Shown in pieces: positions 45,407-58,640 of a stretch of DNA of 64,000 nt. The notes under the pieces are model-generated. The model was not told where the DNA came from. It did no database searches and saw only the letters and a program-made list of their open reading frames with translations. The position numbers were made by a program, and so were the translations under genes. This DNA is from Isoetes taiwanensis (Eukaryota; Streptophyta; Lycopodiopsida; Isoetales; Isoetaceae). Each line of letters starts with the position of its first letter. Positions within the stretch are counted from its first letter, which is position 1. The stretch lies in the NCBI GenBank assembly GCA_021234155.1, contig JAJEKV010000003.1:10106413-10170412 (forward strand), given 5' to 3'.

Positions 45407-47440
45407 TTGGTCTCGCAAGACCGAGGAACTCTTGAACAAGAAGTTTTATATTATTTTTTGGTAATCACAAAGGCACAAATTTTGTGTACTATGATGGGTA
45501 ATGTCGAAAGCAACAGATGGAATTTGCCAAAGCATATGCAAAGAGAAGAAGTCAAGTTAAATGGGAACCCGGCCAACAAGGAGTATATTCAAGCTTATCC
45601 ATACAAATAAGAACGACATAATCGTGGACACAAAAGATACGAGAGAGCCACTAATTGAAATGCTCCAACAACTAAGGAACTATCACAAGACATTTGGTTG
45701 CCTCCATAAGGGCCAATAGGCACCGCAGTTGATATTTGCCCGAAGGTTAGTTTTTATTTTATGCTATAGAAGATCGCCTCACATCCTAATCAGCTCTTGT
45801 GTACGTGGATTTTGTTGAAGTAGCTACAACAACCTTGAAGGTTAAAGAACTTAAGGATGAAAAGCAATTCCTTTTTATGCAAGAAGAATCATGGTCCAAG
45901 CTTGTAAATGTTATTAACAAGTGGGCAGCCGAAAAAACCTCGGCCGATGATCATGGGGAATTGCCGATAAATCCTCAATTGGAGTTTTTAACAAAACATT
46001 CCTAAGATACCTTCGAGGAATGAACAATGCCGAGGTGAGCCAACCGATGGACTAAATCCTTGAGGGCAAAGTATTCCTAAAAGTGTAGCCTAGATATGCC
46101 TACCGCTTTGATTGCCGATTTAAGGCTTTGATATCAAAACACCGCCATCGATGCATCGTGAAGTGTTGTCCTATGTTAATTGTGTATTAGAAAAGCAATA
46201 CGTAAATTTTGAAGAGTTAGCTACATGTTCCCGTGATCTCTCGAAAGCAATGATCACTGGGTATTCCCGATACAGATTTCACTATATTAAGGCCAACTAT
46301 AATAATGAATTAGTGCAAGGAAATCTTCCCAAGATTTTCTTGGACGCTATTATCGCTATAATAAAGCCGAAGAAGAGGCAAAGAAAATGAAGGAGAAGAG
46401 GAACACCGCGGCAAAGATGTTACCAAGTCCGTATCCTTGTGTCCGCGACCGGTGTTGAGAATGCCACAATGGTTTTATTGACATGTTTCACTACGCTATG
46501 GGAAGTAAAAAAAAGTACACGAGTTTTTTAGCAGGATTGCGTGCATAATGGAAGCAAAAGTTTATCATATCATCATGTTCCTCGATTTGCCCATTTGCCA
46601 AACAAAATTTTGTATAGTCAAAGTCAGATTCAAGGTAGTTCTCATGTTTCCCTTGGGGCTTACGAAGAACAAGGCTGGAAGAGCAAAAAGAATATCAAGA
46701 AGTTCCAATACTATGTTAGCCATGTTGATATAAACAGAAGTGAGGCTCGTGTATTGCCTGTGAAGCCTAAATCGAGCTACGCCCCGACTCGATGATCAAT
46801 GCATCGAAAAGCATGGCCCTTCTAAAATATCCGCTAACTGGTAACAAAGAAGTGGACATAAAAACAAAGAAAAAATATTTTGAGTACTTTATATGTAAAT
46901 CCAAGTTCTCTTGGGCAGCTATGGAAGGCGACTTCATCCTAAAGAGCCAGGCAAAAATATCATATGTTTATTACATAGTGAAGGAGCTGGTTCCACTGGA
47001 CGGTTGTGTTCTAGATTTTCTCTCAGCGAACAACGCCAAGGGTCGCTTTGATGCAAAGAAAACACAATGTTTCCTTCGAGTATGACGATAAGGTTTGCTG
47101 GTTCCTGAGATCCTTCTTTGAATATCTAGAGAAAATGGCAAGGCCTGCCAAAGAAGAAGAAGAAAAAACTATTATGCATAATAAGCCTGGCAGTTCCGAC
47201 ATGTCAGACATCAATATAACACTGCTCTGGATCAAAAATGTTTCATAGAGGCTACAGAAAACCCAGGCAATGCTAGAGAAGACAGAAAAGGCATCAGCTG
47301 AACTTAATCCACAGTTTGAAAAGCTGGATGCACTGAACAAAAACCTTAACACCTTGCTGCCAATGATAACCGGGTGCCTAGAAAAGCCGCTTTATAATTT
47401 TCAAGATATGAGAATGTCCGAGGTGCCTCCGAAAGTGAGA
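45407..47440 (+). pseudogene. Degenerate gene, possibly methyltransferase-like C-terminus
   Basis: A chain of same-strand frames (45407, 45799, 46151, 46548, 46792, 47048) has coding-like composition. The 46548 frame has KVYHIIMFLDLPIC and VRFKVVLMFPLGL. The 46792 frame has KYPLTGNKEVDIKTKKKYFE and KELVPLDGCVLDFLSANN. After a shift, EYDDKVCWFLRSFFEYLE follows. The order 'hydrophobic strand, then G-C-V-L-D-F, then an E-x-D helix' recalls the end of N6/N4 DNA-methylase folds found in some streptophyte transposon-borne proteins, but the normal glycine-rich loop is not intact and no DPPY/NPPY-type motif was found. The assignment is tentative; pieces run in three frames with stops. Confidence 0.35.
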
Positions 47441-49382
47441 GACTAGATGGCTTACCATTCACCAAAGAGACGGTTGGTTTGCTTTACCCAATACTCTATG
47501 GCATTGAGGATGAATTGTTGATAGTGCCAAAAGCATTGGTGCGTAGACATCGAAGCGCAGGGAAGAGGTAGTCGCCGCAATGAATGTTGACATGCCGAAA
47601 ACAACAAAGTTACACGAAATGGACATGTCACGCATAGCTGCCATTGAAAGGTGCTTTCATGAGCTTGGCCTAGATGTAGACTCGTGGAAAGAAACTCAAG
47701 AAAACGCCTTCGATTGTGCCAGCTTTGATGGTCAGCCAATACATATGTAGACTTTGTGATAATGTATAGACCTCGCTAATTATCTTCATGGAGGGCCTCT
47801 ACTTTGCTACCCTTTGTATTCTCCTTTTTGAATTGCATGAATAAACTTGTTTGGAAGATCGCAACGACGCATTATATAGACAGATATGCCTATTTCCTCG
47901 GAACATTATTATCTAGTTGCACACAAGCAGTGCCGCTTATATTTTGCCTTGCCTTGTTGTCCCAAAGATCGCCATGGCGAAGTCAAACGTGAAAACAAAA
48001 TTTCTAATTTATGAATTCTTGATGTTTCTTGTTGATGATGATTTTAACTCAACTAGAGCATCCTACCTTGCACGAGACAAAAAGCATGCATATCGAGAAA
48101 CAACATCTACATTCCCAAGCACTTTGTGACGCTCGACATCTCCCAGCCTTTGTGTCTTTCTCTCGATTTTTTTCCGGTTTTCGAGAGTACCAAAGAGTTG
48201 CAAATCACCATCTTCCTTCTCCCCGCCTCGCTTACTCACAAATGTTTTTGGCCTAAAACGTATTCTTTGGGACATCCATGGAAGGCTTTGGCATTCGATA
48301 TGTCTATAAAGGCTTTTCCCTCAAGCATATAAGGTCATGTATTAACATTTCAAATTTGAGGTTCAGCCTCCGTGATATCAGTTATACTTTATTTATTTTT
48401 ATTTGAGTTCAAACTTTTGTCTTTGCAAAAGTGGAGTTGAAAGCCTTTATTGACACAAAAGCTTGACAATTTTTGTGAATGGGACTAAAAAATTCACTAG
48501 ATCCAGTAATCTTTGATATGAAAAAATAAAAATCCAATTCACAGAATTGCATTTGAAGTGTCCGGAGCTTTGCAAAATCAGAAGTAAAATGCTTTGTTCC
48601 TTATTTAGATGGTAGGGTTCAATTTTTGTTACAAGTATCTTTAAAGAAAATACATGGAACGAAGTTGAGTATCTAGTTGCTTCTCGCAAAATAACATTAA
48701 TTGTCTCTCAAGTATGAATACACTAAATAGCTATTCAAATCTTCTACATCCCTCTTTTCTTACAAGAAATGTCAATTCCTTTTTTATAAGGCATTTTTCT
48801 AGCTTTAGAATTCGAAAAACTTGTTCTATTCTTCCACGCAATGGCGAAATCGAAAAAACACACATGCTAAGAGTACTTTTTTTATCCTTGATTTGCTTCT
48901 TCAATGGTGGATTCCGGCCCCAAAGGTCTCCAATCGTTATGATCATCTTTGCTCTTAGAGATAAGCAACATTTTGGGCTATTGAACATGGTGCATTTACA
49001 CATCCATCATCAAGTATCGAGATGTTACATAAGAAAACACCTTCCACCTCCGACAATTCAACAAATATTGGACATATATAATGAAATAAAACCAAGTAGG
49101 GCATGTTTTTATATGTCTAAATGCATCCCAATTGGCTTACCAAATCCAAAAGCAAAGCTATGGCCTACAGCCTAGAGGATGGCTTGTCCCTAACTTAGAG
49201 AAATTTGGTGAAATGTCCTAGAACTAGAGATACATGAGGCCAACACATATGGCCCAAAACTAAACAAGTTGATTGAATCAAGCCTTCGCATACAACAAGA
49301 ATTGAATGTGACAAAACTGAACCATTGATAAAAAAAAATTGATACAAGTTTTTGTAGGATGAATGTCCTTTACCAATGGTAT

Positions 49383-50830
49383 TAGCAAGTGGTGCAATTA
49401 GACACATGGTCGGAAGAGAATAGACTTTGACATAGACTTGCCCGCCATTAACATTAGAATGGGAGCAGAGGTCATGAACATAGGCAAGTATGATCCGATA
49501 ATAGATATGGAATACCTTATCCCCGCAAAGGCAATCGATTGATTGCGAGAACCGAAAGGTGACACTAACGGCACAAATGGCGTAACAATAGAAATAATGT
49601 GTAAAGAAGTTACCCCAATCATGTAATGCATGTCTAGTAAGAAACTTCTTAAATGCACTAAGAGGGACGAATTGGCATATGTGAGGATAAAATAGCAAAC
49701 AACTTTCCTAAGCGTGTAGTTAAGTTAGTCAAAGAGTTCCATGATCCGCTCCCCGACGAGATCAAAGAACTTCCTCTTTATAGGGGAGTCGAGTGTGAGA
49801 TAGCACTCAACCACCACCAAACCCATGAGTAAGGCCAGATAGAATGACGCACCCATGAACTAACAAAGTCAAGAAGCAATTACAAGAACTCTTAGACTTA
49901 GGTTTCATAAGATATAACTCTCCATTTGGGGCACCCATCTTGTTTGTAAAGAAGGACGATGGGAGTTTGAGGTCAGGTATAGAATATCAGCAATTGAACA
50001 AGCACACCATAGAAAACAAGTATGCCTTACCAAGATCGATGATCTCATGGATCACCGCAAGGGGCAAAAGTTCTTCTCCAAAATAGATTTGAGATCTAGC
50101 TACCACCGCACTGTGATTAAGGAAGAAGATATTCACAAGATAGCCTTCGTGACAAGGTATGTCCATTATAATTCACTGGCCATGCCATTTGATAATATAA
50201 TATCCCCGTAATATCTCATGAGACTCATGAACGACATCTTTTGTAAGTTTCCGATGATTTTGTCATTGTATTCTTCGATGACATTTTGGTCTATAGTAAA
50301 ATATTGAGGACCATGTCAAGCATTTGAGAAGGGTTCTCGAGAAGCTAAGAAGGCATCAACTTCATGCAAAGTTGTCCAAATATTGTCACTTTGCAACAAC
50401 CAAGGGTACCCTGACATGTGATATCCATTGATGGAACCGCAAATGCATCCCGCCAAGATCCAGCAAGAATAGAATGGCAAGCACCAAAAAATATCCATGA
50501 AGTGAGAAGCTTCTTGGGATTGGCAGTGTTATTACATGAAGTTCGTGGAAGAACTTCACCAAGATAGCTATACCCTTGACATATCTCACCAAAGTGCGTA
50601 AGATAAAGAATTGGGCGATCATTGGCATAAGACGGCCAAGAAGGGTTTGAGAAGTTGAAATAAGCCCTAACCACCGCCCTAGTCTTAGCACTCCCATTTC
50701 GAAAGACAAGTTGGTAGCCATAGATGCAAGTAAAATTGCAACCAATGCGATTCTAATGTAGGAAGAGAGAGTTTTAGCATACCACTCTCGCAAGATTAAT
50801 GATGTCAAACACGCCACGCCGACTCATGAT
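49383..50830 (+). pseudogene. Ty3/gypsy polyprotein fragment (RT), copy 2
   Basis: Same fragment as at 7117-8540 ([17 protein letters not shown] and related blocks), more broken. Near 50185-50220 it keeps about 30 bases between the VMPF-equivalent and RLMNDIF that copy 1 has lost, though they no longer encode the usual LTNAPATF peptide. Many frame breaks fall at positions where copy 1 reads CTG or CAG. Confidence 0.8.
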
Positions 50831-50844
50831 CGGTTGCTAGCAGC

Positions 50845-50965
50845 AGGTGGGCACCCACTCTTTGGGCCGTAAAAGTTCGTGGGCTCAATATGCATGATGT
50901 CCAGAAGAAGTGTGCAGCTACATCGGTATCCGAACCGACGCCGCCTCGACCCGACGAGCGTGGTA
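50845..50965 (-). pseudogene. LINE ORF1-derived fragment, copy 2
   Basis: Equivalent of 8541-8665. GGGCACCCACTCTTTGGGCC and AAAAGTTCGTGGGCTC are kept; the CTGTAAAGAAG region reads CCAGAAGAAG. Confidence 0.65.
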
Positions 50966-52065
50966 GCCCTTAAGTCGAAATATCGCCAAAGGCTATTTTT
51001 TAAACATTTGCATTTTTTTTTTTCACTACCGCTGAGTAGGATCAATTAGAGTGGTGCCAATAAAATATCGCCACCTTGTCTACAAAATTTCCTCCATTCA
51101 TAAGTTAGCCTACGCCACTAAATGATGGATTCTTGATTCGCCCCCATGTGAATTTTATTCTTGGTAATTATTCTAAAATTGCCCCTTAACTTCCAAAAAT
51201 CATATAAAATTAATACAATTTTTTTTTTTGGTGAGTTTTTGAATTGCCGCTTACCTCCGTGAAAAAAAAAAAAGGAAAGGAAAAAAAACCATGCATGTTA
51301 CATGGATCTCATGATCCGCTCCAACATCCGTGTATGCAATCCCGAGTATTTTTGCTTTTGGTCCGTTGTTTATCCAATAATAAAAAGATGACTCAAATCA
51401 AATCGGTTTGTGCTTGCCCACCATAATATGCAATTATGCCTCAAATAAGTTTGTGTAAAATTGTTGTTTAGCCCTTAGTGTGAAGCTATTGAGATTTACA
51501 ATCGATAAGCACCACGAGGTATGTTGTAGAGTAGTTATAGTTGGTTTGCTTACTCATTTTATCGTATACTTGCCCACTTGATTTGGTTATGAGGCATTTG
51601 ATTTTCTTACATTTTAGAGCAACATACCTTATCTTGGCTATCGGTTTTTTTCTATTTTTTGTTATCATGATTATTTCTATGTAATGCAACCAATCTAGGT
51701 AATACATGATGTATATGATTGTCTCCGTCTCTTTGTATTTTAATCATCAACTTCTAAGTTCAATTGTTGCACGTATATCCTTATGACATGATCAAACTCT
51801 TCAAATTGGTGACGAATGATGTTAAATATCGTGGTAGAAATCTAGGGTTTAGGCACCAATGTCTTTCGATTGTGGGATTAGACTATTACCTTGTTTTTCT
51901 AACCACCCATTATCTAGTCATTTAGAAAATACAATATCTAAGCATTTTATCGCCAATTATGGGTGTCACAATAAAGGTAAAATTAGGGTCCAATAAAAAT
52001 TAATGCCTTAGGGTACTACTAGATGGGTGTAATTTACATTTTTATTGGGTCGACACTAATCATCT

Positions 52066-52730
52066 TGGCTTTTGCTTGAGGATTTGTTGCCCACCGCCCA
52101 TGCCGAGGTCCCGCTTTTCCGAGTTTGGTAGGGCCACGTAACATGCATCGACCCCCCACCTTGGCGTAGTGTAGGAGATGGGTAACTCACCGCTACATAT
52201 GAGGTCTGCCTCTTTTTCAGTCGTGATGTACATACCGCCGACGGCATCCTTTCGCCCAGCCGGGTTGGAGCAAAGATGGCCCGACCGCCTCTCATCATCT
52301 TTTGGTCTCGCTTTGATGCTCTTTCCAGTGCTACACATCTTACTGCATGGCAATCATTTGAAGGGAACCACCTTCTCTCGCTCGAGAGAATTTGACCCCA
52401 TCACAGCTATGCAGGCAGAAAGAAGAGTTATGTCGAGTGCGCGAGGCTCGCCTACAACGGAAATGGGTAGTGTATCGGAGGGGAGGCCAGGCTATCATTC
52501 GATCGGGGGTCGGGCTGATCCCCGACAGCTTTGGCATAGCCACGGCCCCCCGCTTTTGGGTTCGCTCAGCTTCCTTTATTTGTGTGTTGTAAATGTGGCT
52601 TAGACCCCATGTTCTCGCTTTTTTGGGCTTCGCCCTCTCGCTCGTTAGGGTTTATGCCCCTTTGTTTGTTCTCGTCCCATAACCCGATTGGGTTCCGTGG
52701 ACATTAAAATTTCTTCCTTCCTTTCTCTTG
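52066..52730 (+). mobile_element. Half-LINE element, copy 2 of 26690-27362
   Basis: Same structure and tail as copy 1. The ORF1 frame is broken: copy 1 CTCTGTTCAGGAGGATTT reads here as CTCTCGCTCGAGAGAATTT. Confidence 0.7.
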
Positions 52731-54737
52731 TGAAGACACATACGCCAATGTCCGTAACTTGTATATTTATTATGTGAGCATTACGCTTAGAACTATATAT
52801 GGTCATAACAAATATATATTGTAGACCCAAATTTTACTTGAGAGAAAAGTATATATTTCATCGCTTGATGGATGAAAGATTCGCCAAGGTTGCTAAAACT
52901 CAAATTGAAGCTCAAATAAAATCGCCAACATAACTAATCGGAAAAAACTAAGATTCGCCACATTCTAAATTACACCTATGAAAAATTGGGTTTAAGGGCT
53001 ACCTTGCCGATGAGGCGCAGTTCAAATGCCGATCTTGCCCAAAGGGTCCGAACCCCAACAATAGAGGCTAAGTAATTGCTCTAAACAAATGCATGAAAGT
53101 AACCCAAAACAAGGTGCTATCAAAGCCGATAGGCAAGTTTGTAGAGAATCACCAAGCATTGGGCCAAGAGTTAAAAAGATGGTTCTCTTTAGTGAAGGTT
53201 ATTATAATTCCGTAGAAGTTATATCAATGGGTTGTGCACAATAATGTATTTGGTGTGCAAGCAGCCTATGTTATTAACATTAACGTGTAGAGATAGTAAA
53301 TCATTTTATATATGATCTCCTTAAGGAATTCTTTTTATTGGGCCTCAGAGCTTTAGACGCTCGCATGTTTGAACCGAATGACACATGATGAAAATATAAT
53401 TCGTGATGCATTATAACCATGCATAAACTTTTGTTGCTTCTTGATATGCTATGGGAGTCTTGCCATTATAATATCACGCTATAAATATTTGTCGTTACGT
53501 GTACATTTAAATTCCTCTTTGAGTTTTTTTTCTCAAGGTATATTCAAGTATTTTGTTAGCAATGCAAATAGATATTATGTTTAAGGGTTTGAATGTGTGA
53601 CTTTTATGTGCACGCATTTTTTTTCACTTCTAATCGCTATCCCCATCCTAATTTTTCCTTTGACAAAAATAAAAAGTCTATGGACCGCTGATTTCGGCCA
53701 TTCAACGTAAAAAAAAGGTCCAGACATGTGTCAAGGTTGGCTTCCGTGCCTCCCGAACCATAGAGGAAAAAAGAAAAGAAGAATAGAAATGAAGAAGTAT
53801 GGAGAAGCCCGAGAACAATTGAATCTCCCCAAGATCGCATCGCTTTCTTGTAAACAAGAAAATTGCAGCTCATTGCATGCATTGTTGATTAACTTCTATG
53901 AGTTTTCTATGCTACTTAATTTCTACGCTTATGGTTCTTAAGGAGGTCCAAATCCTAGGACTGCCATGGCAAATGGAACCTTGCCTTATCAAGCAAATTT
54001 TAGGCCTTTTCATATCAAACTTTGATGTTGTGCTCTATAAGTCCAACCCAAAAACAAAATGTGCTCGATGAAATCCGGCTTTCTATTTAAAAGTCGGCCT
54101 CTATTCCTTGCAAATGTTGACTTCCAATAGTTGTAAATGTTTGGCAACAAGGACATCTATTTCATGTCTAAATCCCTCAATAATATAATATGGCAACAAA
54201 TTCAACATTTCATGAATCACTTAACAACATAATTTATCGCCAGACTTTATGTAGGAGAAAACATAGGCTCATGTAGACACGAGACTATACAAACAAGGGA
54301 ATGTTATCTCCAAAATATACACATAAACACCTATCAACCATGCACACATGTTACGATATAGAAGGAACATCCGACTTGAAGAATAACTTAAAAGGAGCTT
54401 GACCGACAATCCTACATATATTTTAATTGCAAAGATCCCGAATGATGGATTAGGTCTAAGACCAGTATTTCATTGCATTAAAATATGGATCCACGATCCC
54501 TCTAAGAGTTGATGTGCAAAGGCTTACTTATGAACTTGTTGCAAGAAACAAAAATTCTTAGCATTCTTTTTATGAGCCGCATGAAACAAAAAATTTGAAA
54601 ATACATGTCCGCCTCGTTTTGAAGGAGATGATTCCTAAGATTCATTCAAATCACGTAACATTCCGCTGGTGGAAGATCACCGTTCCGCAGCTTCCCATCC
54701 GCCGAAATGGTCTTTCATCCGCTTCCCGGGCCGCCGT
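52731..54737. repeat. Duplicated segment including repeat R4
   Basis: Matches 27363-29370. The conserved ~70-aa frame is at 53726-53941 (RLNHRGKK-equivalent NHRGKKKRRIEMKKYGEARE). The GC-rich patch of R is interrupted by the 618-bp element. Confidence 0.65.
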
Positions 54738-55355
54738 GGATAGGTTCAATACGTCACGCTTTATACCTTAATACGTGATGAATTGTATGATACGACAAAT
54801 TTGTCAGATAAAACGAAAAAATACTGCAAAAACAATTCCGGCCTTTAAGATTTTCGCGGTACGCCAAAAACAACTATATCGCAGACGCCGAAAATTTTTC
54901 GCAGACGCCGAACCTTTCGAATCGCAGACGCCGAACCAAAAATTTTTTCGCGTGACGTACAAAACAACGCCACAACAGACGCTGACTTTTTTCGCAGACG
55001 CGATGAAGTTGTTTTCACAGACGACAAAATCTTCCGACGCCGAATTGTTTTTGGCCGATTTTTTCAACATCACCGCAGACGCTGAATGAACCGATAGCGA
55101 CGCAAAAAAATTTCACAGACGCTTATCATCGGTTTTCGCACGCCAATGTCGCCCGCCCTTTCGCTTCGCGATTCTTTCATTTCGCAGACGCAAAAAAAAA
55201 TTTTCGCGACGCCATTTCCGTAAGGTTTCACAGACGCCAAGATTTTTTTTCCACCGGGAGGTATTTATATCGCTAAATACGTATTTTATTAAAAATACGT
55301 ATTTTTAACTTTATATATCGCCGAAATTTTAATTTTGTAATGATAGAACCTATCC
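54738..55355. mobile_element. 618-bp inverted-repeat element with CAGACGC array
   Basis: It begins GGATAGGTTC and ends GAACCTATCC, a perfect 10-bp inverted repeat. It is absent from the other R copies, whose uninterrupted sequence at that point is C(C/T)TGGCGGCGGCAG or CCCGGCGGCGGCAG (29361, 37331). Both flanks here resemble that patch, suggesting a GC-rich target duplication blurred by sequence errors. The interior carries about ten CAGACGC words plus several near-matches, often as TTCGCAGACGCCGAA, separated by T- or A-runs. No real protein is encoded; the 104-aa frame at 54775 is made of the repeat. Probably a non-autonomous DNA transposon. Confidence 0.75.
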
Positions 55356-57740
55356 CCGGCGCGGCAAGCTAATGTGATCGACATGGATTTCCTTGCATCG
55401 AGATATTTGCTTGATGGCCCCGTATAAATAGCACATTTTGCCCTAATCAATCAATATTTTGTTGCATTTTGCATTTTCATGGCTTTTACTTAAAATGTTA
55501 AGCCTAGCATTGCATGTATCGCTTCTGGCCATTTAGTAATTTCCTCACCACGAACTTGGACGAAAGTTACCAAATCAAGCCCGAGTATTGTTCATGGCCT
55601 ATAAGTTCATGGCTTTTTATACAAGCTGCTGCATTTCAAGCATGGCTTTACAACCACCGCTACATATAAGCCGAAATATCTTATTCCACATGTCCGGCAT
55701 TTTGGCTTTGTTGTAACATTTCAGAGCATCTTCCAAATTGATTTACTTTGCTGCAAAGTGATCTCTAATAATGTAATCTTTTGCGCTTCAGCTCAAGGGT
55801 TCTATACTTAGCTCCCCATAAAGCATGTACCTTATGGTTTGTCCCAAAACCGCCTTTCTTAGTCTGCACATTTCAAGTATTCTAACAGTCCTAAATGCTC
55901 CATGTCTCATGCATGCTTGATTTTTTGAATTTGCCCGTGATGATTTATAGAACACAAAACTATCATTCATAAATTCAAGCAGCATCTTTGCATGTTTAAG
56001 TAACAATTGGTCAGATTTTTTCGCAAGTCCGATTGCAATATCTCCACCGGTCGTAGAAGTATCCGGGTGTATTCTTGAAGGAAGCTGGTATATTTTGTTG
56101 CTCTGACAAATAATAAGCAGCAAACATATATGGAACTAAGATGCTTTAGGAGTAGAATAACAAACAATATTTTTGCCGGAAACTCGTGAGTTGTTATATG
56201 AATGTTCTATATATTATAAATTTAATCCTTCTAATGTTTTAAATTTCCGTAATACATCCGCATAGGCATATATGGAACTAAGATGCTTTAGGAGTAGAAT
56301 AATGAGCAATATTTCATTGAAACTCATAGATCCTGTATGTAAATTATCTATATATTATGAATCTTACTCTCTCTTACACTCCTCAAGAGGTGAGAAGTTC
56401 AAATGTTGTAGTAAAAGAAGCAACAGTGTTTGCAAGTCGTGGCATCTTCCTATTGGATTAAAGAAAATTTCAATTCTTTCATACTTTTGCAAAGTGAGAA
56501 GTCTAAATATTGTAGTTCTATGAGCAATGTGTTTCTCTATTTGAGGCTTAGAAGAAGCATACTTGTATACAAGTCTCAACTCCCACACTCTAAAATTCCA
56601 TACTTTTGCAAAGGTGACAAGTTCAACTGTCGTAGTTGTATTTTCAATGGTTGTGTTGTATGCAAGTTTCAACATCAAAACTATAGACTTATAACTTCTA
56701 TAAATTGGTCATGTTGTTCTTTTTTGTCCATATAATGTAGAGTAATGTACAGAAGTCATGACATAGGTTAATGACGAGGGATACACTTCTACAGTCCACT
56801 ACAGTAATGTATTATACTCTCCAAACTTCATAATGGGAAACCTTAAAAATTTGACATGCATCTTTGTCCATGCTATTCTTTGACTTGTGTGTAGTTGAAC
56901 AAAAGAGCCTCAATTTGCTAACAACCATCAAAACATACTCAAAATCATGACAAATTCCTACTCGTATCACGAAGTCTCAAAATTCATGTTTCATTCATCT
57001 TTTACATAAGTTGCCTACCCAATTCCAATTAATTGCACAAATTTAGATTCTAGAATGGGGCTCGTGATGAAACCAACAAAAAAACCGCTAGATAGGCTTC
57101 TCATTCATCTCAAAGATTTTCTACAATGAGGGATAAAGGGTAGTCGCACACATGCGAACTACCCAGAAAAAAATAAAGGGAAAATCCAATTATATCATTT
57201 GGACCCCAAAAAATACAATGCTAATAGATGCGGTGGTTGGTGTACCGCCGAAAGTTTATCACCGGATTAAAAACCTCGCCTTTTGGGTTTTCGAGGAAAA
57301 ACCCTAGTGATAAGCCTTTGGCAAGGGGCTTGACAAACGTAAGACATAGAAATCGCCCCCAAAACCCACGCTGGGAGAAGTCGAAACATATGCCGCCGCC
57401 AACCCGTACTTGCACATCACCAACACAACAAAACGAGAAAAAACAAACCTCCCAGAGTGGAGGGGCTGATCACGCCGCGCCATGCGACAAAAACAAAAAC
57501 CTCTTCAAATAGAGGGGCTGGTCACGCCGTACAAAATAAATACAATAAACAAAGAAGGGGAGGGTGGGTTCAAAGAGAATAAGGTAATCACCGAGAGAAG
57601 AGGAAGTGCCGATGAGACGCTGATGCGTAACCGCCGCCTAAAAATAGCTTAACTCCCAACCGTAAAGGGGCATGCGCCGCATGCATGCATGAAGATATGC
57701 ATGCTCGCCTCTCATTTAGAATGTCGATCCGATATCTCTG
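55356..57740. repeat. Duplicated segment (matches 29370-31700)
   Basis: Contains the ~143-bp direct repeat (about 56127 and 56270), the inverted LINE 3' UTR piece at 57250-57390, and no recognised gene. Confidence 0.65.
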
Positions 57741-58640
57741 ACGATGGGATTCTAGAATTGGGCTCGCATGAAACCAACAAACCGCCAATACCGTAGAAAC
57801 TTCCTTAACAAACCGAATCGAGGACTAAGGTCACAGATGATGGCTAAAGAAGAGCCAAAGCCGAAAAGGACATGCCACAAAGATGAAAGAAACGCCAAAT
57901 TGGCCAAACTAAGGTGAAGAAAATGGCCTTTGGTGGTACCAAAGGAATCAACGTAAAGTAGTTTGGAACTGGTTTCTGGACAAGTTACTTCATCCAAAGT
58001 TATCGGGCTTTGTGGTGGCGATCATCCATAGATGTGTGCCAAATGTTTTGGTCCACAAATTTCGGCCCCGAGGTGCCCGACATGCCCTTTATGCGCCCGA
58101 GGGATGAGACAATCGAGCATTGTTTCTTCTTATGCCAAAGATGCTAGACCGGCTTGGTTGTGGCTTCCGTAGTCTTTTTGATTGCAGCTTGAATAGTCAA
58201 CAAGTCTTATTGGCGCAGGTAAAATCAAGTTCTTGGGACAATATGGCAAAGAGGGCATTTCACTTAGCTTCAAAGATGGATCATTTGGTCAACGTGGAAA
58301 AGAAGAAACCTCTTTATTTTCAAGGGCCATAGAGCCCCCGATGCTCAAGTGCTTATTGAAGCTAAGCAACGATCGGCCAGTGTATATATCTTCCTCCGTA
58401 GCGATGAAGTGAAGAATCGATTTGGGTACACTATCTCCAAATTAACACTTATATGTAACTCATTTACATGTTGTGTGCTGTAAGGTGGCGGGTGGTTTTG
58501 CTCGCGGGACAATTCCTCCACTGGTTTTCACCCTCCCATCTCTCGTGCTCGCTTCGATGATTAATAAAGTTTCACGCCCTTCCAAAAAACAAGCAGTGAA
58601 GAAGCCCCTTCCCCGCCTCGAAACAATTCAAAGAGAATAA
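57741..58640 (+). mobile_element. LINE zf-RVT fragment inserted in copy 2
   Basis: This ~0.9 kb has no counterpart in copy 1. It reads KVVWNWFLDKLLHPKLSGFV, HRCVPNVLVHKFRPRG, then across a frameshift CPTCPLCARG and DETIEHCFFLCQR (about 58080-58140). This is the reverse-transcriptase-associated zinc-binding domain (zf-RVT) at the C-terminus of plant LINE ORF2. It is a different LINE type from that at 222-5685. It is flanked by partial copies of a repeat (GATGAGACGCTGATGCGTAACC at about 57610 and 58668). Confidence 0.7.

Noticed and set aside
54775-55089. 104-aa frame with repeated F-A-D-A motif
   Set aside because: It is a direct translation of the CAGACGC repeats of the 618-bp element. No start context or relatives support a protein.
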